Below, piece after piece: positions 26,060 through 34,941 of a DNA stretch of 64,000 bases. Location of the stretch: assembly GCA_036262035.1 (NCBI GenBank), contig DATAJS010000031.1, positions 124,001-188,000 on the forward strand, in the 5' to 3' direction. The notes under the pieces were generated by a model. The model searched no databases, had not been told where the DNA came from, and saw only the letters and a program-made list of their open reading frames with translations. Made by a program: the position numbers and the translations under genes. The stretch is from Burkholderiales bacterium. Its GTDB lineage: Bacteria > Pseudomonadota > Gammaproteobacteria > Burkholderiales > SG8-41. Position 1 is the stretch's first letter. Each line of letters starts with the position of its first letter.

Positions 26060-26836
26060 ATGAACGCTCCTGCAATCAAGATCACCAAGCCGGTCCGCGA
26101 GCAGGTCAGCAAGGAAGAGTGGGAAGCCCGCGTCAACCTCGCCGCGTGCTATCGGCTGATGGCCGAGTTCGGCATGGTCGAGATGGTCGCGAATCACATC
26201 TCGGTGCGCGTGCCCGGCACGCACAACGAGTTCCTGATCAACCCGTACGGCATGCTGTACGAAGAGATGACCGCGTCGTCGATGCTGAAGATCGACATCG
26301 ACGGCAACGTCCTCTTCAACGCCACCGATTACGGCGTCAATCAGGCGGGCTTCGTGATCCACAGCGCGATCCACAAAGCACGCCCGGATGTGGATTGCAT
26401 CATCCACACGCACACCCTCGCGGGCATGGCGGTTTCCGCGATGAAGTGCGGGATCATGCCGATCGCGCAGTCGTCGATGCGCTTCACCGACATCGCGTAC
26501 CACGACTTCGAAGGGGTGGCGATCCGCCTGGACGAGCAGGCGCGTCTCTGCGCGAGCCTCGGCAACCGCGAAGCGATGGTGCTGCGCAATCACGGGCTGC
26601 TGACGGTCGCACCGAGCATTCCCGAGTGCTTCAACAACATGTATCGCCTCGAGCGCGCGTGCCAGCTCCAGGTCATGGCGCTCTCGTGCAACACCGAGCT
26701 TTCGATGCCGCCCTCCGAAGTCGTGCAGTACACCAACGAGCAGATGCTGCCCGGCACCCGCCGCCGCTTCGGCCTGCTCGAGTGGCCGGCGATGCTGAGG
26801 AAGCTGGATCGCGTGAATCCGGGGTACGACGCGTAG
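26060..26836 (+). CDS. Class II aldolase/adducin family protein
   Basis: Metal-dependent protein of 258 residues. A run of His residues (HTHTLAGMAVSAM and HDFEGVAIR; LRNHGLLTVA) forms the zinc site of class II aldolases. It begins NLAACYRLMAEFGMVEMVANHISVRVPG, typical of the adducin-like bacterial group. The family includes fuculose- and ribulose-phosphate aldolases and decarboxylases; the substrate is unknown. It follows the TcuA-like gene in an operon that ends at the intrinsic terminator at 26925-26949. Confidence 0.85.
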   Translation: MNAPAIKITKPVREQVSKEEWEARVNLAACYRLMAEFGMVEMVANHISVRVPGTHNEFLINPYGMLYEEMTASSMLKIDIDGNVLFNATDYGVNQAGFVIHSAIHKARPDVDCIIHTHTLAGMAVSAMKCGIMPIAQSSMRFTDIAYHDFEGVAIRLDEQARLCASLGNREAMVLRNHGLLTVAPSIPECFNNMYRLERACQLQVMALSCNTELSMPPSEVVQYTNEQMLPGTRRRFGLLEWPAMLRKLDRVNPGYDA

Positions 26837-26847
26837 ACGGCTTCGCG

Positions 26848-26920
26848 GAGTGTTAAGTTTTCAGTCGCGCGTCGGCTGACCACGATCCACTCATCACTCA
26901 ACACTGAACACTCAACACTT
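26848..26920. repeat. AACACTCA-type inverted repeat
   Basis: A degraded left arm (GAGTGTTAAGTTTTCAG) and a right arm (CTGAACACTCAACACTT) face each other over about 40 bases. It is placed between the aldolase stop and the terminator. Confidence 0.6.
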
Positions 26921-26981
26921 TCAGCGGGCTCGTCGTCGAGCCCGTTTTTATTTGCGAGACGACATGAACGAGCCCGCTGAA
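26920..26981 (+). promoter_or_regulatory. Attenuator-like alternative hairpin at the amidohydrolase start
   Basis: The 14 bases TTCAGCGGGCTCGT (26920-26933) are perfectly complementary to ACGAGCCCGCTGAA (26968-26981), codons 2-6 of the amidohydrolase. This 14-bp helix would use up the left arm of the terminator, and its loop would hold the T-run and the ATG at 26964. The two structures exclude each other. Whether the choice is used for regulation is inference. Confidence 0.45.
26925..26949 (+). terminator. Intrinsic terminator after the aldolase gene
   Basis: CGGGCTCG (26925-26932) and CGAGCCCG (26937-26944) form an 8-bp GC-rich stem with a TCGT loop, followed at once by five T. It ends the TcuA-like/aldolase operon, but its left arm also pairs with 26968-26981 (see the next entry). 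Confidence 0.85.
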
Positions 26982-27857
26982 GAGCGCGACTGCCCGCCGC
27001 CCGTCAAAGCGACGACACCGCAGCAGCGCCTCCCCGAAGGCACCGTCGACTGCCACTGCCACGTCTTCGAAGACCCGGCGCGCTATCCGCTCGCCGCCGG
27101 CCGCAGCTATACGCCGCCGCTGTGCACCCTCGACGATTACGTCGCGATGTGCCACACGCTCGGCATCACGCGCACCGTGCAGGTGAACGCGAGCGTCTAC
27201 GGTTTCGACAACTCGGTGACTCTGGACGTTATCGCCAAACTGGGCCAGGACAAGGCGCGCGGCGTCGCGGGGATCGCGCCCGACGCGACCGCGGAGCACA
27301 TCGCGAAGCTGCACGAAGGCGGTTTTCGCGGCATGCGCCTCTCGACGCGCGTCAAAGGCTACGGCGGCATGGATTCGATCGAGCCGATGGCTTCGATGAT
27401 CGCGCCGTTCGGCTGGCACCTCCAGCTCCACTGCGGCGCGAGCCGCGAGCTGGCCGAGATCGAAGCGCGGCTCATGAAGCTCGAAGTGCCGATCGTCTTC
27501 GACCATCTCGGCAGCACGCGCGGCGACGAGGGCGTAGGCTCGCCCGGCTTTCAGGCGATGCTGCGCGTGCTGAAGAACCGCGACGACGCGTGGGTGAAGA
27601 TCTCGAGCTTCTACCGGCGCTCCGACGCCGGTCCGCCCGGCTACGACGACATGAAGCCGCTCGCGCAGGCGCTGGTCGACGCGCGGCCCGATCGCTGCGT
27701 GTGGGGCAGCAACTGGCCGCATCCTGAATGCAACGTCACCATGCCCGACGACGGCAAGCTCGTGGACGTGTTCTGCGAGTGGGTGACGGATGAAACGGTC
27801 CGACAGCAGATACTGGTGGCGAATCCCACGCGGCTGTATGGATTCGACAAGGCGTGA
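26964..27857 (+). CDS. Amidohydrolase (2-pyrone-4,6-dicarboxylate lactonase-like)
   Basis: Metal-dependent hydrolase of the amidohydrolase-2 family, about 297 residues. The metal-binding HxH is His31-Cys-His33 (TVDCHCHVFEDP). Other conserved pieces are GFRGMRLSTR, LQLHCG, VFDHLGS, VWGSNWPHP and NPTRLYGFD. Relatives open lactones of aromatic-ring breakdown products (LigI) or decarboxylate related acids. I chose the ATG at 26964; a TTG at 26952 is possible. Codons near 27783 read VTDETV and match one unit of the 15-bp repeat family for 17 bases. Neighbours suggest a carboxylate catabolic role. Confidence 0.87.
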   Translation: MNEPAEERDCPPPVKATTPQQRLPEGTVDCHCHVFEDPARYPLAAGRSYTPPLCTLDDYVAMCHTLGITRTVQVNASVYGFDNSVTLDVIAKLGQDKARGVAGIAPDATAEHIAKLHEGGFRGMRLSTRVKGYGGMDSIEPMASMIAPFGWHLQLHCGASRELAEIEARLMKLEVPIVFDHLGSTRGDEGVGSPGFQAMLRVLKNRDDAWVKISSFYRRSDAGPPGYDDMKPLAQALVDARPDRCVWGSNWPHPECNVTMPDDGKLVDVFCEWVTDETVRQQILVANPTRLYGFDKA

Positions 27858-27859
27858 CC

Positions 27860-27881
27860 GAGTGAACGGGTGAACGGGTCG
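27860..27881. repeat. 9-bp GTGAACGGG repeat forming a start codon
   Basis: Two units of GTGAACGGG lie between the amidohydrolase stop (27855-27857) and the yheT gene. The second GTG (27870-27872) is the best start for yheT. Confidence 0.7.
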
Positions 27882-28838
27882 GTCGAGGCCTACCGGGCGC
27901 CGTGGTGGCTGCCCGGCGGTCATCTGCAAACCCTGTACGCCGCGCTGCTGGCGCCGCGCCCGCGTGTCGCTTATCGGCGCGAGCGCTGGGACACGCCCGA
28001 CGGCGACTTCGTCGACGTCGACTGGGTCGACGGCCCGGCGACGGCGCCGCTCGTCGCGCTCTTTCACGGCCTCGAAGGCGGCTCCACCAGCCCTTACGCA
28101 CATGCGCTGATGGCTCACCTGCGAGCTCTCGGCTGGCGCGGCGCAGTCGTGCACTTCCGCGGCTGCAGCGGCGAGCCCAATCGCCTTGCGCGCGCCTACC
28201 ACTCCGGCGACAGCGCGGAGATCGCCTGGATGGTGAGGCGGCTGCGCGAGCACGCCGCGACCGTGTACGCGACCGGCGTCTCGCTGGGCGGCAACGCGTT
28301 GCTCAAGTGGCTGGGCGAGCGGGGCGCCGACGCATCGAAGCTCGTCAGCGCCGCCGCCGCGGTCTGTGCGCCGCTCGACCTCATGGCGGCGGGCGACGCG
28401 CTCGGCCGCGGCTTCAACCGCGTCTACAGCCGTCACTTCCTGTCGACGCTCAAGAAGAAGTCGCTCGCGAAGCTCGCGCACTTCCCTGAGCTCTACGATG
28501 CGACGCTGGTGCGCTCCGCCCGCACCTTGCGCGCCTTCGACAACGTCGTGACCGCGCCGTTGCACGGCTTCCGGGACACCGACGACTACTGGACCCGTGC
28601 CAGCAGCAAGCCGTGGCTTGCGCGCATCGCGGTGCCGACGCTGCTGGTCAACGCGCGCAACGATCCTTTCATGCCCGAGCGTGCGCTACCGGGCGCCGGC
28701 CAAGTATCGTCGCACGTCACGCGGGAATTCCCCAGCGACGGCGGCCACGTCGGCTTCGTCACCGGCCCTTTCCCCGGGCGCCTCGACTGGCTGCCGCGGC
28801 GTATCATCGACTTTCTCCTGCAACACACCCCAAGGTAG
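27870..28838 (+). CDS. yheT: YheT-type alpha/beta hydrolase
   Basis: Predicted hydrolase of 322 residues in the YheT/ABHD1 group. The N-terminus YRAPWWLPGGHLQTLYAALL and the nucleophile elbow GVSLGGNALLKWLGE (Ser in GVSLGG) are diagnostic; LFHGLEGGSTSPYAHALM is the oxyanion region. The Asp (NARNDPFMP) and His (GGHVGFV) complete the triad. The GTG start is itself part of the preceding 9-bp repeat and lacks a normal ribosome site, so an inserted repeat may have replaced the original start region. Substrate unknown. Confidence 0.85.
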   Translation: MNGSVEAYRAPWWLPGGHLQTLYAALLAPRPRVAYRRERWDTPDGDFVDVDWVDGPATAPLVALFHGLEGGSTSPYAHALMAHLRALGWRGAVVHFRGCSGEPNRLARAYHSGDSAEIAWMVRRLREHAATVYATGVSLGGNALLKWLGERGADASKLVSAAAAVCAPLDLMAAGDALGRGFNRVYSRHFLSTLKKKSLAKLAHFPELYDATLVRSARTLRAFDNVVTAPLHGFRDTDDYWTRASSKPWLARIAVPTLLVNARNDPFMPERALPGAGQVSSHVTREFPSDGGHVGFVTGPFPGRLDWLPRRIIDFLLQHTPR

Positions 28839-28842
28839 CGCA

Positions 28843-30234
28843 ATGACTGGAGCTGTTCAGGGCCGGCCGGTCCCGCCCGAGATATTCAAGGCGTACGACG
28901 TCCGCGGCATCGTGAAGACCGCGCTCACGCCCGAGGTCACCGAAGCGATCGGCCGGGCGATCGCCTCGGAAGGACGCGATCGCGGCGTGCAGGCGATCGT
29001 GATCGGACGCGACGGCCGCCTGTCCGGCCCCGCGCTCGCGGCCGCCCTCGCGCGCGGCATCCAGTCGGCCGGCGTCGACGTGATCGACATCGGCTGCGTC
29101 GCGACGCCGATGACCTACTTCGCGGCCTACGAGCTGCAGACGATGTCGTGCGTGTCGGTGACCGGCTCGCACAACCCGCCCGAGTACAACGGGCTCAAGA
29201 TCGTGCTCGCCGGCGAGACGCTGGCGGGCGACGCGATCCAGGCGCTGAAACAGCGCATCGAGACCGGCAAGCTCGCGACCGGCAGCGGCACGTTCAGGCA
29301 GGAGGACATCCGCGAGCGCTACCTCTCGCGCATCGTCTCCGATATCAAGCTCGCGCGGCCGGTCGAGATCATCGTCGACTGCGGCAACGGCGTTCCCGGG
29401 GCGACCGCGCCCGAGCTCTATCGCAGGCTGGGCTGCACGGTGAAAGAGCTGTACTGCGAGGTCGACGGCAACTTTCCCAACCACCATCCCGACCCGTCGC
29501 ACGTCGAGAATCTCGACGACCTCATCGCGACCCTGAAGAGCGAAGGCGAGATCGGCTTCGCCTTCGACGGCGACGGCGACCGGCTCGGCGTCGTGACCAG
29601 GAGCGGCAAGATCATCTTCCCCGACCGCCAGCTCATGCTGTTCGCGGCCGACGTGCTCTCGCGCAATCCGGGCGCCGAGATCATCTACGACGTCAAATCA
29701 ACCCGCAATCTCGACGCGTGGATACGCGCGCGCGGCGGCAAGCCGCTCATGTGGAAGACCGGGCATTCCTTCATCAAGGCGAAGCTGCGCGAGACCGGCG
29801 CGCCGCTCGCGGGTGAGATGAGCGGCCACACCTTCTTCAAGGAGCGCTGGTACGGCTTCGACGACGCGATGTACGCGGGCGCGCGGCTGCTCGAGATCCT
29901 GTCGCGCGAGAAGGACGTGAGCGCGGTGCTGGAAGGCCTGCCCGACGCGGTCAACACGCCCGAGCTCCAGCTGAAGACCGCCGAAGGCGAGAACTACGCG
30001 CTGATCGAGCGGCTCAGGCAGACCGCGAAGTTCGAAGGCGCGAAGGAGGTCATCACGATCGACGGCGTGCGCGTCGAATATCCGGACGGCTTCGGACTCG
30101 CACGCCCTTCGAACACCACGCCGGTGATCGTGCTGCGCTTCGAAGCGGACACCGCCGCGGCGCTCGCGCGCATCCAGCAGGACTTCAAGCGCCAGCTGCT
30201 CGCGCTCAAGCCGGACGCGCAGCTCCCCTTCTGA
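28843..30234 (+). CDS. manB: Phosphomannomutase/phosphoglucomutase
   Basis: Interconverts mannose or glucose 6- and 1-phosphate for surface polysaccharide synthesis. 463 residues. Domain signatures are YDVRGI near the start, the catalytic serine loop VTGSHNPPEYNGLK, the metal loop FAFDGDGDRLGVV, the sugar loop GEMSGHTFF and the phosphate loop RPSNTTPVIVLRFE. It resembles the AlgC/ManB group. ATG at 28843, a few bases after the yheT stop. No other sugar-nucleotide gene is adjacent, although LPS and glycosyl genes lie elsewhere in the window. Confidence 0.95.
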   Translation: MTGAVQGRPVPPEIFKAYDVRGIVKTALTPEVTEAIGRAIASEGRDRGVQAIVIGRDGRLSGPALAAALARGIQSAGVDVIDIGCVATPMTYFAAYELQTMSCVSVTGSHNPPEYNGLKIVLAGETLAGDAIQALKQRIETGKLATGSGTFRQEDIRERYLSRIVSDIKLARPVEIIVDCGNGVPGATAPELYRRLGCTVKELYCEVDGNFPNHHPDPSHVENLDDLIATLKSEGEIGFAFDGDGDRLGVVTRSGKIIFPDRQLMLFAADVLSRNPGAEIIYDVKSTRNLDAWIRARGGKPLMWKTGHSFIKAKLRETGAPLAGEMSGHTFFKERWYGFDDAMYAGARLLEILSREKDVSAVLEGLPDAVNTPELQLKTAEGENYALIERLRQTAKFEGAKEVITIDGVRVEYPDGFGLARPSNTTPVIVLRFEADTAAALARIQQDFKRQLLALKPDAQLPF

Positions 30235-30249
30235 TTCCGCCAGTCAACG

Positions 30250-30789
30250 TCAGGCGGGCTCGATCTGCAGATCGAAAGCCTGCGTGAGTTGCGCCGGCGG
30301 ACGCGCGCTGTCCCTCACCTCGACGAAGATGGTCGTGTCGTCGTCGGCGCTCTGAACGGTGCCGAACAGGGTGCCTTTGGCGTTGAGCTGAAGGTTCGGC
30401 GGCAACGTCCCCTGCACCAGCGCGAAGGCATACGGCGGCTGGCCGCCGCTCGCCTCGATGCTCACCTTCTTCGCCCTGCCGACCGTGAACTGCGGGAGGC
30501 TCTCGGTGATGAACGTGAGCGGCGCGTTCGCAGCCGGCCTGAAGACGGCGGCGATCCTGTCGAGGAGGCCGGCCGCTTTCTTCGCCGGCGCTTTCCTGCC
30601 GGCGGGTGCTTTCTTCTTCGCCGCGGGCCTGCGCGCGGCGCCCTTTTTCTTCGCTACGGGCCTGCGAACCGCCTTTTTCTTGAACGTGGCCCGCTTCTTC
30701 GCCGCGCTTTTCTTCTTCGGTGCAGCTTTCCTCTTCGCAGCCTTCTTCTTCGACACCTTCTTCGGAGCGGACTTCTTTCTCGCGGCCAT
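30250..30789 (-). CDS. Histone H1-like basic tail fused to an Ig-like (He_PIG) domain
   Basis: Two-part protein of 179 residues. Residues 1-about 73 are almost only Lys, Ala, Arg and Pro in AAKKK/RRPAAKK-like motifs, as in bacterial histone H1-like proteins that bind DNA or RNA. Residues about 90-178 look like a putative Ig domain of the He_PIG kind (GGQPPYAFALVQGTLPPNLQLNAKGTLFGTVQSA), usually found in secreted proteins. No signal peptide is visible. GGAGGA precedes the ATG at 30789. The combination is unusual; DNA binding is inference. Confidence 0.7.
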   Translation of the reverse strand: MAARKKSAPKKVSKKKAAKRKAAPKKKSAAKKRATFKKKAVRRPVAKKKGAARRPAAKKKAPAGRKAPAKKAAGLLDRIAAVFRPAANAPLTFITESLPQFTVGRAKKVSIEASGGQPPYAFALVQGTLPPNLQLNAKGTLFGTVQSADDDTTIFVEVRDSARPPAQLTQAFDLQIEPA

Positions 30790-30809
30790 ATGCACTCCTC
30801 CGGTTGGGC

Positions 30810-32195
30810 TTACCCGGCCGCGGCCTCGCGGGCTGCAGCCCTCCTCTGCAACAGGGTGAGACGGCGCTGCACTTCGTCGTCAGCATAGCCGAGCCTGTCG
30901 ACGAGCGCGAGGCGCGCGTGCTCCCCTTCCGCATCGAAGAACGACGAGTACGCGCACGACCGGCCCAATGTGTCCAGCGCCGCGGCGAGCAGCCAGTCGC
31001 GGAGCGAACCACGACGCTCCACCGCCTCGAAGCGGAGCGACGGCGCGAGAAACGGCTCGCGTCCGTCGATCTGCCCGACCTCGGTCAGACGCTGGACGAT
31101 GGCCGAGAGGTGATCGACCGCGAGGCGCATGGCGCCGAGATCGAACGCCGCGCGGGCGGCGCTCGAGCGCCGCAGCGCCGTGGGACGATGCTCGCAGAGC
31201 CGTGTCAGCGCCTGCAGCGCCATCTCGAGCGCGCACAGGCGCACGGACGGATCGGCATCGCGGTCGCGCGAGAGCGCATGCAGCGCAAGCGCCTCTTCCA
31301 GCGCGTGCGATTCGCGCGCCGAAGCGCTGACCAAGCGCACAAGCGCGTCCGCGGCCGAACGCGGAAAGCGCTCGCGCACCTCGCGCAGGCACGCTTCGCG
31401 ATCGGACGGCGAAGGCGCCGTGCGCACCAGCAGGCCGCGCGCGGCGAGCGCCGTCGCGCGATCCGGCTTGCACGCGAAGAGATTGAGGAGGTCGGGATCC
31501 GCATCCCGGCCGTCGAAAGGCACGAGCAAGTTCAGCGCGGGCACCAGCCGGTACGAGCCATAGCCGCTCGCCGCGAACGTCTCCGCGAGCTCGAAGTGCA
31601 GATCGGCGCCGGCCTTGACCTCGTACTGCACGAGCGGCGACAGCGCATCGAAGAAGCGCCGGCCGCCGGCGACGATATTCGCTTCTTCGCCTTCGGCGTC
31701 GATCTTGACGAAACCGATATCGTCCCACGCGTACATCTCGAGGCATTCGTCGAGCGAGGTGAGCCGCACGGTCTCGGACGCGGTCGCTGCGGCATCACCG
31801 CGTACCAATGCGTTGAGCTCCGAACGCGCCTGCACCGCGAGCTGCGCAGTGCCGGGCGCGTTCGAGACCGCGCGCCGGTCGAGCGTAACGTTCGGAAAGC
31901 CGTTCTCGGCGATGCTGAGCTCGAGAAAATCCGCGGGATGTGAAGCAGGCTCGAAAGCCCAGACGTGTCCCGCGGGCCCGACGGCGTGCGCCATCGACAG
32001 CGTATACACGCCGTAGTTGGCGCCGATGTCGAGCGCGCGATCGCCCGGCTCGAGGAGCACCCGCACGAAGCGGATCTCGTCCTCGAACCAGTCGTGCTGC
32101 TCCTGCAGCACGTACGGCGTGATCAGCTCGAGCGAATCGGGCACCACCACGCGGGTGCCGTCGACCAGAGTGACGGTGAGGCGGCGCGCGTCCAT
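30810..32195 (-). CDS. FkbM-family methyltransferase with long C-terminal extension
   Basis: Protein of 461 residues. The N-terminal 230 are an FkbM-type SAM methyltransferase: LEPGDRALDIGANYGVYTLSMAHAVGPAGHVWAFEP is the SAM site, and DIGFVKIDAEGEE the conserved Asp/Glu segment. The remaining 230 residues are helical and Ala/Arg-rich, like the FkbM-helical fusion proteins seen near polysaccharide genes. It starts 17 bases after the alaS stop. Its substrate is probably a sugar or a sugar-linked group; not known. Confidence 0.83.
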   Translation of the reverse strand: MDARRLTVTLVDGTRVVVPDSLELITPYVLQEQHDWFEDEIRFVRVLLEPGDRALDIGANYGVYTLSMAHAVGPAGHVWAFEPASHPADFLELSIAENGFPNVTLDRRAVSNAPGTAQLAVQARSELNALVRGDAAATASETVRLTSLDECLEMYAWDDIGFVKIDAEGEEANIVAGGRRFFDALSPLVQYEVKAGADLHFELAETFAASGYGSYRLVPALNLLVPFDGRDADPDLLNLFACKPDRATALAARGLLVRTAPSPSDREACLREVRERFPRSAADALVRLVSASARESHALEEALALHALSRDRDADPSVRLCALEMALQALTRLCEHRPTALRRSSAARAAFDLGAMRLAVDHLSAIVQRLTEVGQIDGREPFLAPSLRFEAVERRGSLRDWLLAAALDTLGRSCAYSSFFDAEGEHARLALVDRLGYADDEVQRRLTLLQRRAAAREAAAG

Positions 32196-32211
32196 CAACG
32201 CGGCGCCGCGG

Positions 32212-34827
32212 CTACACGCGCTCTTCGACCCAGGCCTTGACCGACTCCAGCGCCGCCGGCAGCTTCGACGGGTCGGTGCCCCCTGCCTGTGCCATGTCGG
32301 CGCGGCCGCCGCCCTTGCCGCCGACCTGCTGCGCCACGTGATTGACGAGCTCGCCCGCTTTCACCTTCGAGGTGAGATCGGACGTCACGCCCGCGATCAG
32401 CGACACCTTGCCGTCGCTGGCCGCCGCGAGGACCACCGCCGCGGACTTGAGCTTGTCCTTGAGCTTGTCGACCGCTTCGCGCAGGCCCTTCGCATCGGCG
32501 CCTTCGAGGGCCGCCGCGAGCACCTTGATGCCTTTCACGTCGACCGCGCGGTCGGCGAGCTCGTCGCCCTGCGAGGACGCGAGCTTGGACTTCATGCGCG
32601 AGAGCTCTTTCTCGAGCGAGCGCACGTTGTCCATGATCTGCGCGATCTTGGCGTTGACGTCCTGCGGCGAGGTCTTCAGCGCCGCGGCGGCTTCGGCGAG
32701 CTTGGCTTCCTGCGCCTGCACGTACTCCAGCGCGCCGGGGCCGGTCACCGCCTCGATGCGGCGGACGCCCGCAGCGATGCCGGTCTCGCCGACGATCTTG
32801 AAGAAACCGATGTCGCCGGTGCGCTTGACGTGAGTGCCGCCGCACAGCTCGGTCGAGAACTCGCCCATGCCGATCACGCGCACCTCGTCGCCGTATTTCT
32901 CGCCGAACAGCGCCATGGCGCCCGCCTTGATCGCCTCGTCGTGCTTCATGATGCGCGCGGTGACCTCGGTGTTGCGGCGGATCTCGTCGTTCACCAGGCG
33001 CTCGACCTCGCGCTTCTGCGCCTCGGTCATCGGCTCGTTGTGCGAGAAGTCGAAGCGCGTCTTCTGCGCGTCGACCAGCGAGCCTTTCTGCGTCACGTGC
33101 GTGCCGAGCACCTTGCGCAACGCCGAGTGCATGAGGTGGGTCGCCGAGTGGTTCCACGCGGCGCGGGCGCGCGCGACGGTGTCGACGTGCGCGCTGACCG
33201 CGTCGCCGATGCGCAGCTTCCCGGTCTTGAGCGTGCCTTTGTGGCCGTACACCGTCGCCTGGATCTTCTGCGTGTCGTCGACGACGAAGGTGCCGCTGGA
33301 CGCGACGAGCTCGCCGCGGTCCCCGACCTGGCCGCCCGATTCCGCGTAGAACGGCGTGCGGTCGAGCACGACGATCGCCTCGTCGCCGTGCTGGATCTCC
33401 TCGGTCTGCGTGCCTCCCTTGTAGAGCGCCACCACTTTCGCGTCGAGCGACAGATGCTCGTACCCGTGGAACTCGGTGGCGTGGCCGCTGTACTCGACCG
33501 ACTGCGCCATGGTGAAGCGCGAAGCGGCGCGCGCGCGCTCGCGCTGGCGCTGCATCGCCGCCTCGAAGCCGGCGTGGTCGAGGTGCACGTTGCGCTCGCG
33601 CGCGATATCCGCGGTGAGGTCGACCGGGAAGCCGTAGGTGTCGTAGAGCTGGAACACCGTCTCGCCGTCGAGCATCTTGTCCTCGCGCATGAGCGCGGCT
33701 TCGAGCACCTTCATGCCGTTCTCGAGCGTCTCGGCGAAGCGCTCTTCTTCCTGCTTCAGCACCTGAGAAACCCGCTGCTCGGCCTGCACGAGCTCGGGAT
33801 ACGCATCGCCCATCGCTTTCGCGAGATCGGCGACGAGCTTGTGGAAGAACGGCTGGGTCTGTCCGAGCTTGTAGCCGTGACGGATCGCGCGGCGGATGAT
33901 CCGGCGCAGCACGTAGCCGCGGCCTTCGTTGCTCGGGATCACGCCGTCGACGATGAGGAACGAGGTGGCGCGGATGTGATCGGCGATCACTTTGAGCGAA
34001 TTGTTCCCGAGGTCCTTCGCGCCGGTCTCGCGCGCGGCGGCCTTGATGAGGTCCTGGAAGAGGTCGATCTCGTAGTTGGAGTGCACGCCCTGCATCACCG
34101 CCGCGATGCGCTCGAGCCCCATCCCGGTGTCCACCGACGGCTTGGGCAGCGGATTCAGCGTGCCCTTCTCGTCGCGGTTGAACTGCATGAACACGAGGTT
34201 CCAGATCTCGATGTAGCGGTCGCCGTCCTGGTCGGGCGATCCGGGCGGTCCGCCGGGGATGCCGGGACCGTGGTCGTAGAAGATCTCGCTGCACGGGCCG
34301 CAGGGACCGGTATCGGCCATCTGCCAGAAGTTGTCGCTCTGGTATTTGCCCGCACCCGGCTTGTCGCCGATGCGGATGCAGCGGTCGGCGGGGACGCCGA
34401 TCTCCCGGGTCCAGATCTCGAACGCTTCGTCGTCCTCGTGGTAGACGGTCGTCCACAGCTTCTCTTTCGGAAGCTTGTACACCTCGGTCAGGAGCTGCCA
34501 GGCGAAGCGGATGGCGTCGCGCTTGAAGTAGTCGCCGAAGCTGAAGTTGCCCAGCATCTCGAAGAACGTGTGATGGCGCGCGGTATAGCCGACGTTCTCG
34601 AGGTCGTTGTGCTTGCCGCCCGCGCGCACGCAGCGCTGGGACGTCGTGGCGCGCACGTACGGACGCTTCTCCTGCCCGAGGAAGACGTCCTTGAACTGCA
34701 CCATGCCGGAATTGGTGAAGAGCAGCGTCGGATCGTTGCCGGGAACGAGCGGGCTCGACGCGACGACCGCGTGTCCTTGCGACTCGAAGAACCTGAGGAA
34801 CTCCCGGCGGATGTGCGATGATTTCAT
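32212..34827 (-). CDS. alaS: Alanyl-tRNA synthetase
   Basis: Charges tRNA-Ala and edits mischarged Ser. 871 residues, normal size. The catalytic core has [37 protein letters not shown] and [13 protein letters not shown]. The editing domain has [16 protein letters not shown] and the zinc motif CGGTH ([18 protein letters not shown]). A C-terminal C-Ala domain follows. The ATG at 34827 gives the family start [20 protein letters not shown] short shared motif lies upstream at 34873-34894. Confidence 0.98.
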   Translation of the reverse strand: MKSSHIRREFLRFFESQGHAVVASSPLVPGNDPTLLFTNSGMVQFKDVFLGQEKRPYVRATTSQRCVRAGGKHNDLENVGYTARHHTFFEMLGNFSFGDYFKRDAIRFAWQLLTEVYKLPKEKLWTTVYHEDDEAFEIWTREIGVPADRCIRIGDKPGAGKYQSDNFWQMADTGPCGPCSEIFYDHGPGIPGGPPGSPDQDGDRYIEIWNLVFMQFNRDEKGTLNPLPKPSVDTGMGLERIAAVMQGVHSNYEIDLFQDLIKAAARETGAKDLGNNSLKVIADHIRATSFLIVDGVIPSNEGRGYVLRRIIRRAIRHGYKLGQTQPFFHKLVADLAKAMGDAYPELVQAEQRVSQVLKQEEERFAETLENGMKVLEAALMREDKMLDGETVFQLYDTYGFPVDLTADIARERNVHLDHAGFEAAMQRQRERARAASRFTMAQSVEYSGHATEFHGYEHLSLDAKVVALYKGGTQTEEIQHGDEAIVVLDRTPFYAESGGQVGDRGELVASSGTFVVDDTQKIQATVYGHKGTLKTGKLRIGDAVSAHVDTVARARAAWNHSATHLMHSALRKVLGTHVTQKGSLVDAQKTRFDFSHNEPMTEAQKREVERLVNDEIRRNTEVTARIMKHDEAIKAGAMALFGEKYGDEVRVIGMGEFSTELCGGTHVKRTGDIGFFKIVGETGIAAGVRRIEAVTGPGALEYVQAQEAKLAEAAAALKTSPQDVNAKIAQIMDNVRSLEKELSRMKSKLASSQGDELADRAVDVKGIKVLAAALEGADAKGLREAVDKLKDKLKSAAVVLAAASDGKVSLIAGVTSDLTSKVKAGELVNHVAQQVGGKGGGRADMAQAGGTDPSKLPAALESVKAWVEERV

Positions 34828-34872
34828 GTGCGGCGACGGCGCGAGCAGCACGCACCGCCTATCTTCATGGTT

Positions 34873-34894
34873 AAAAACGGGATTTTCGCTTGTA
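34873..34894. promoter_or_regulatory. Shared 22-bp motif upstream of alaS
   Basis: AAAAACGGGATTTTCGCTTG lies 45 bases upstream of alaS. It matches 35761-35782 at all but two or three positions. On the minus strand it begins TACAAG, a possible -10. The role is not established. Confidence 0.35.
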
Positions 34895-34941
34895 AGGGCA
34901 GTTGATGCAAACGGCGCGCGGGTGCGCACCGCTGCGGCGAA

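Noticed and set aside
32017-34821. A 934-codon plus-strand open frame
   Set aside because: Antisense of alaS, which is complete and clearly coding.
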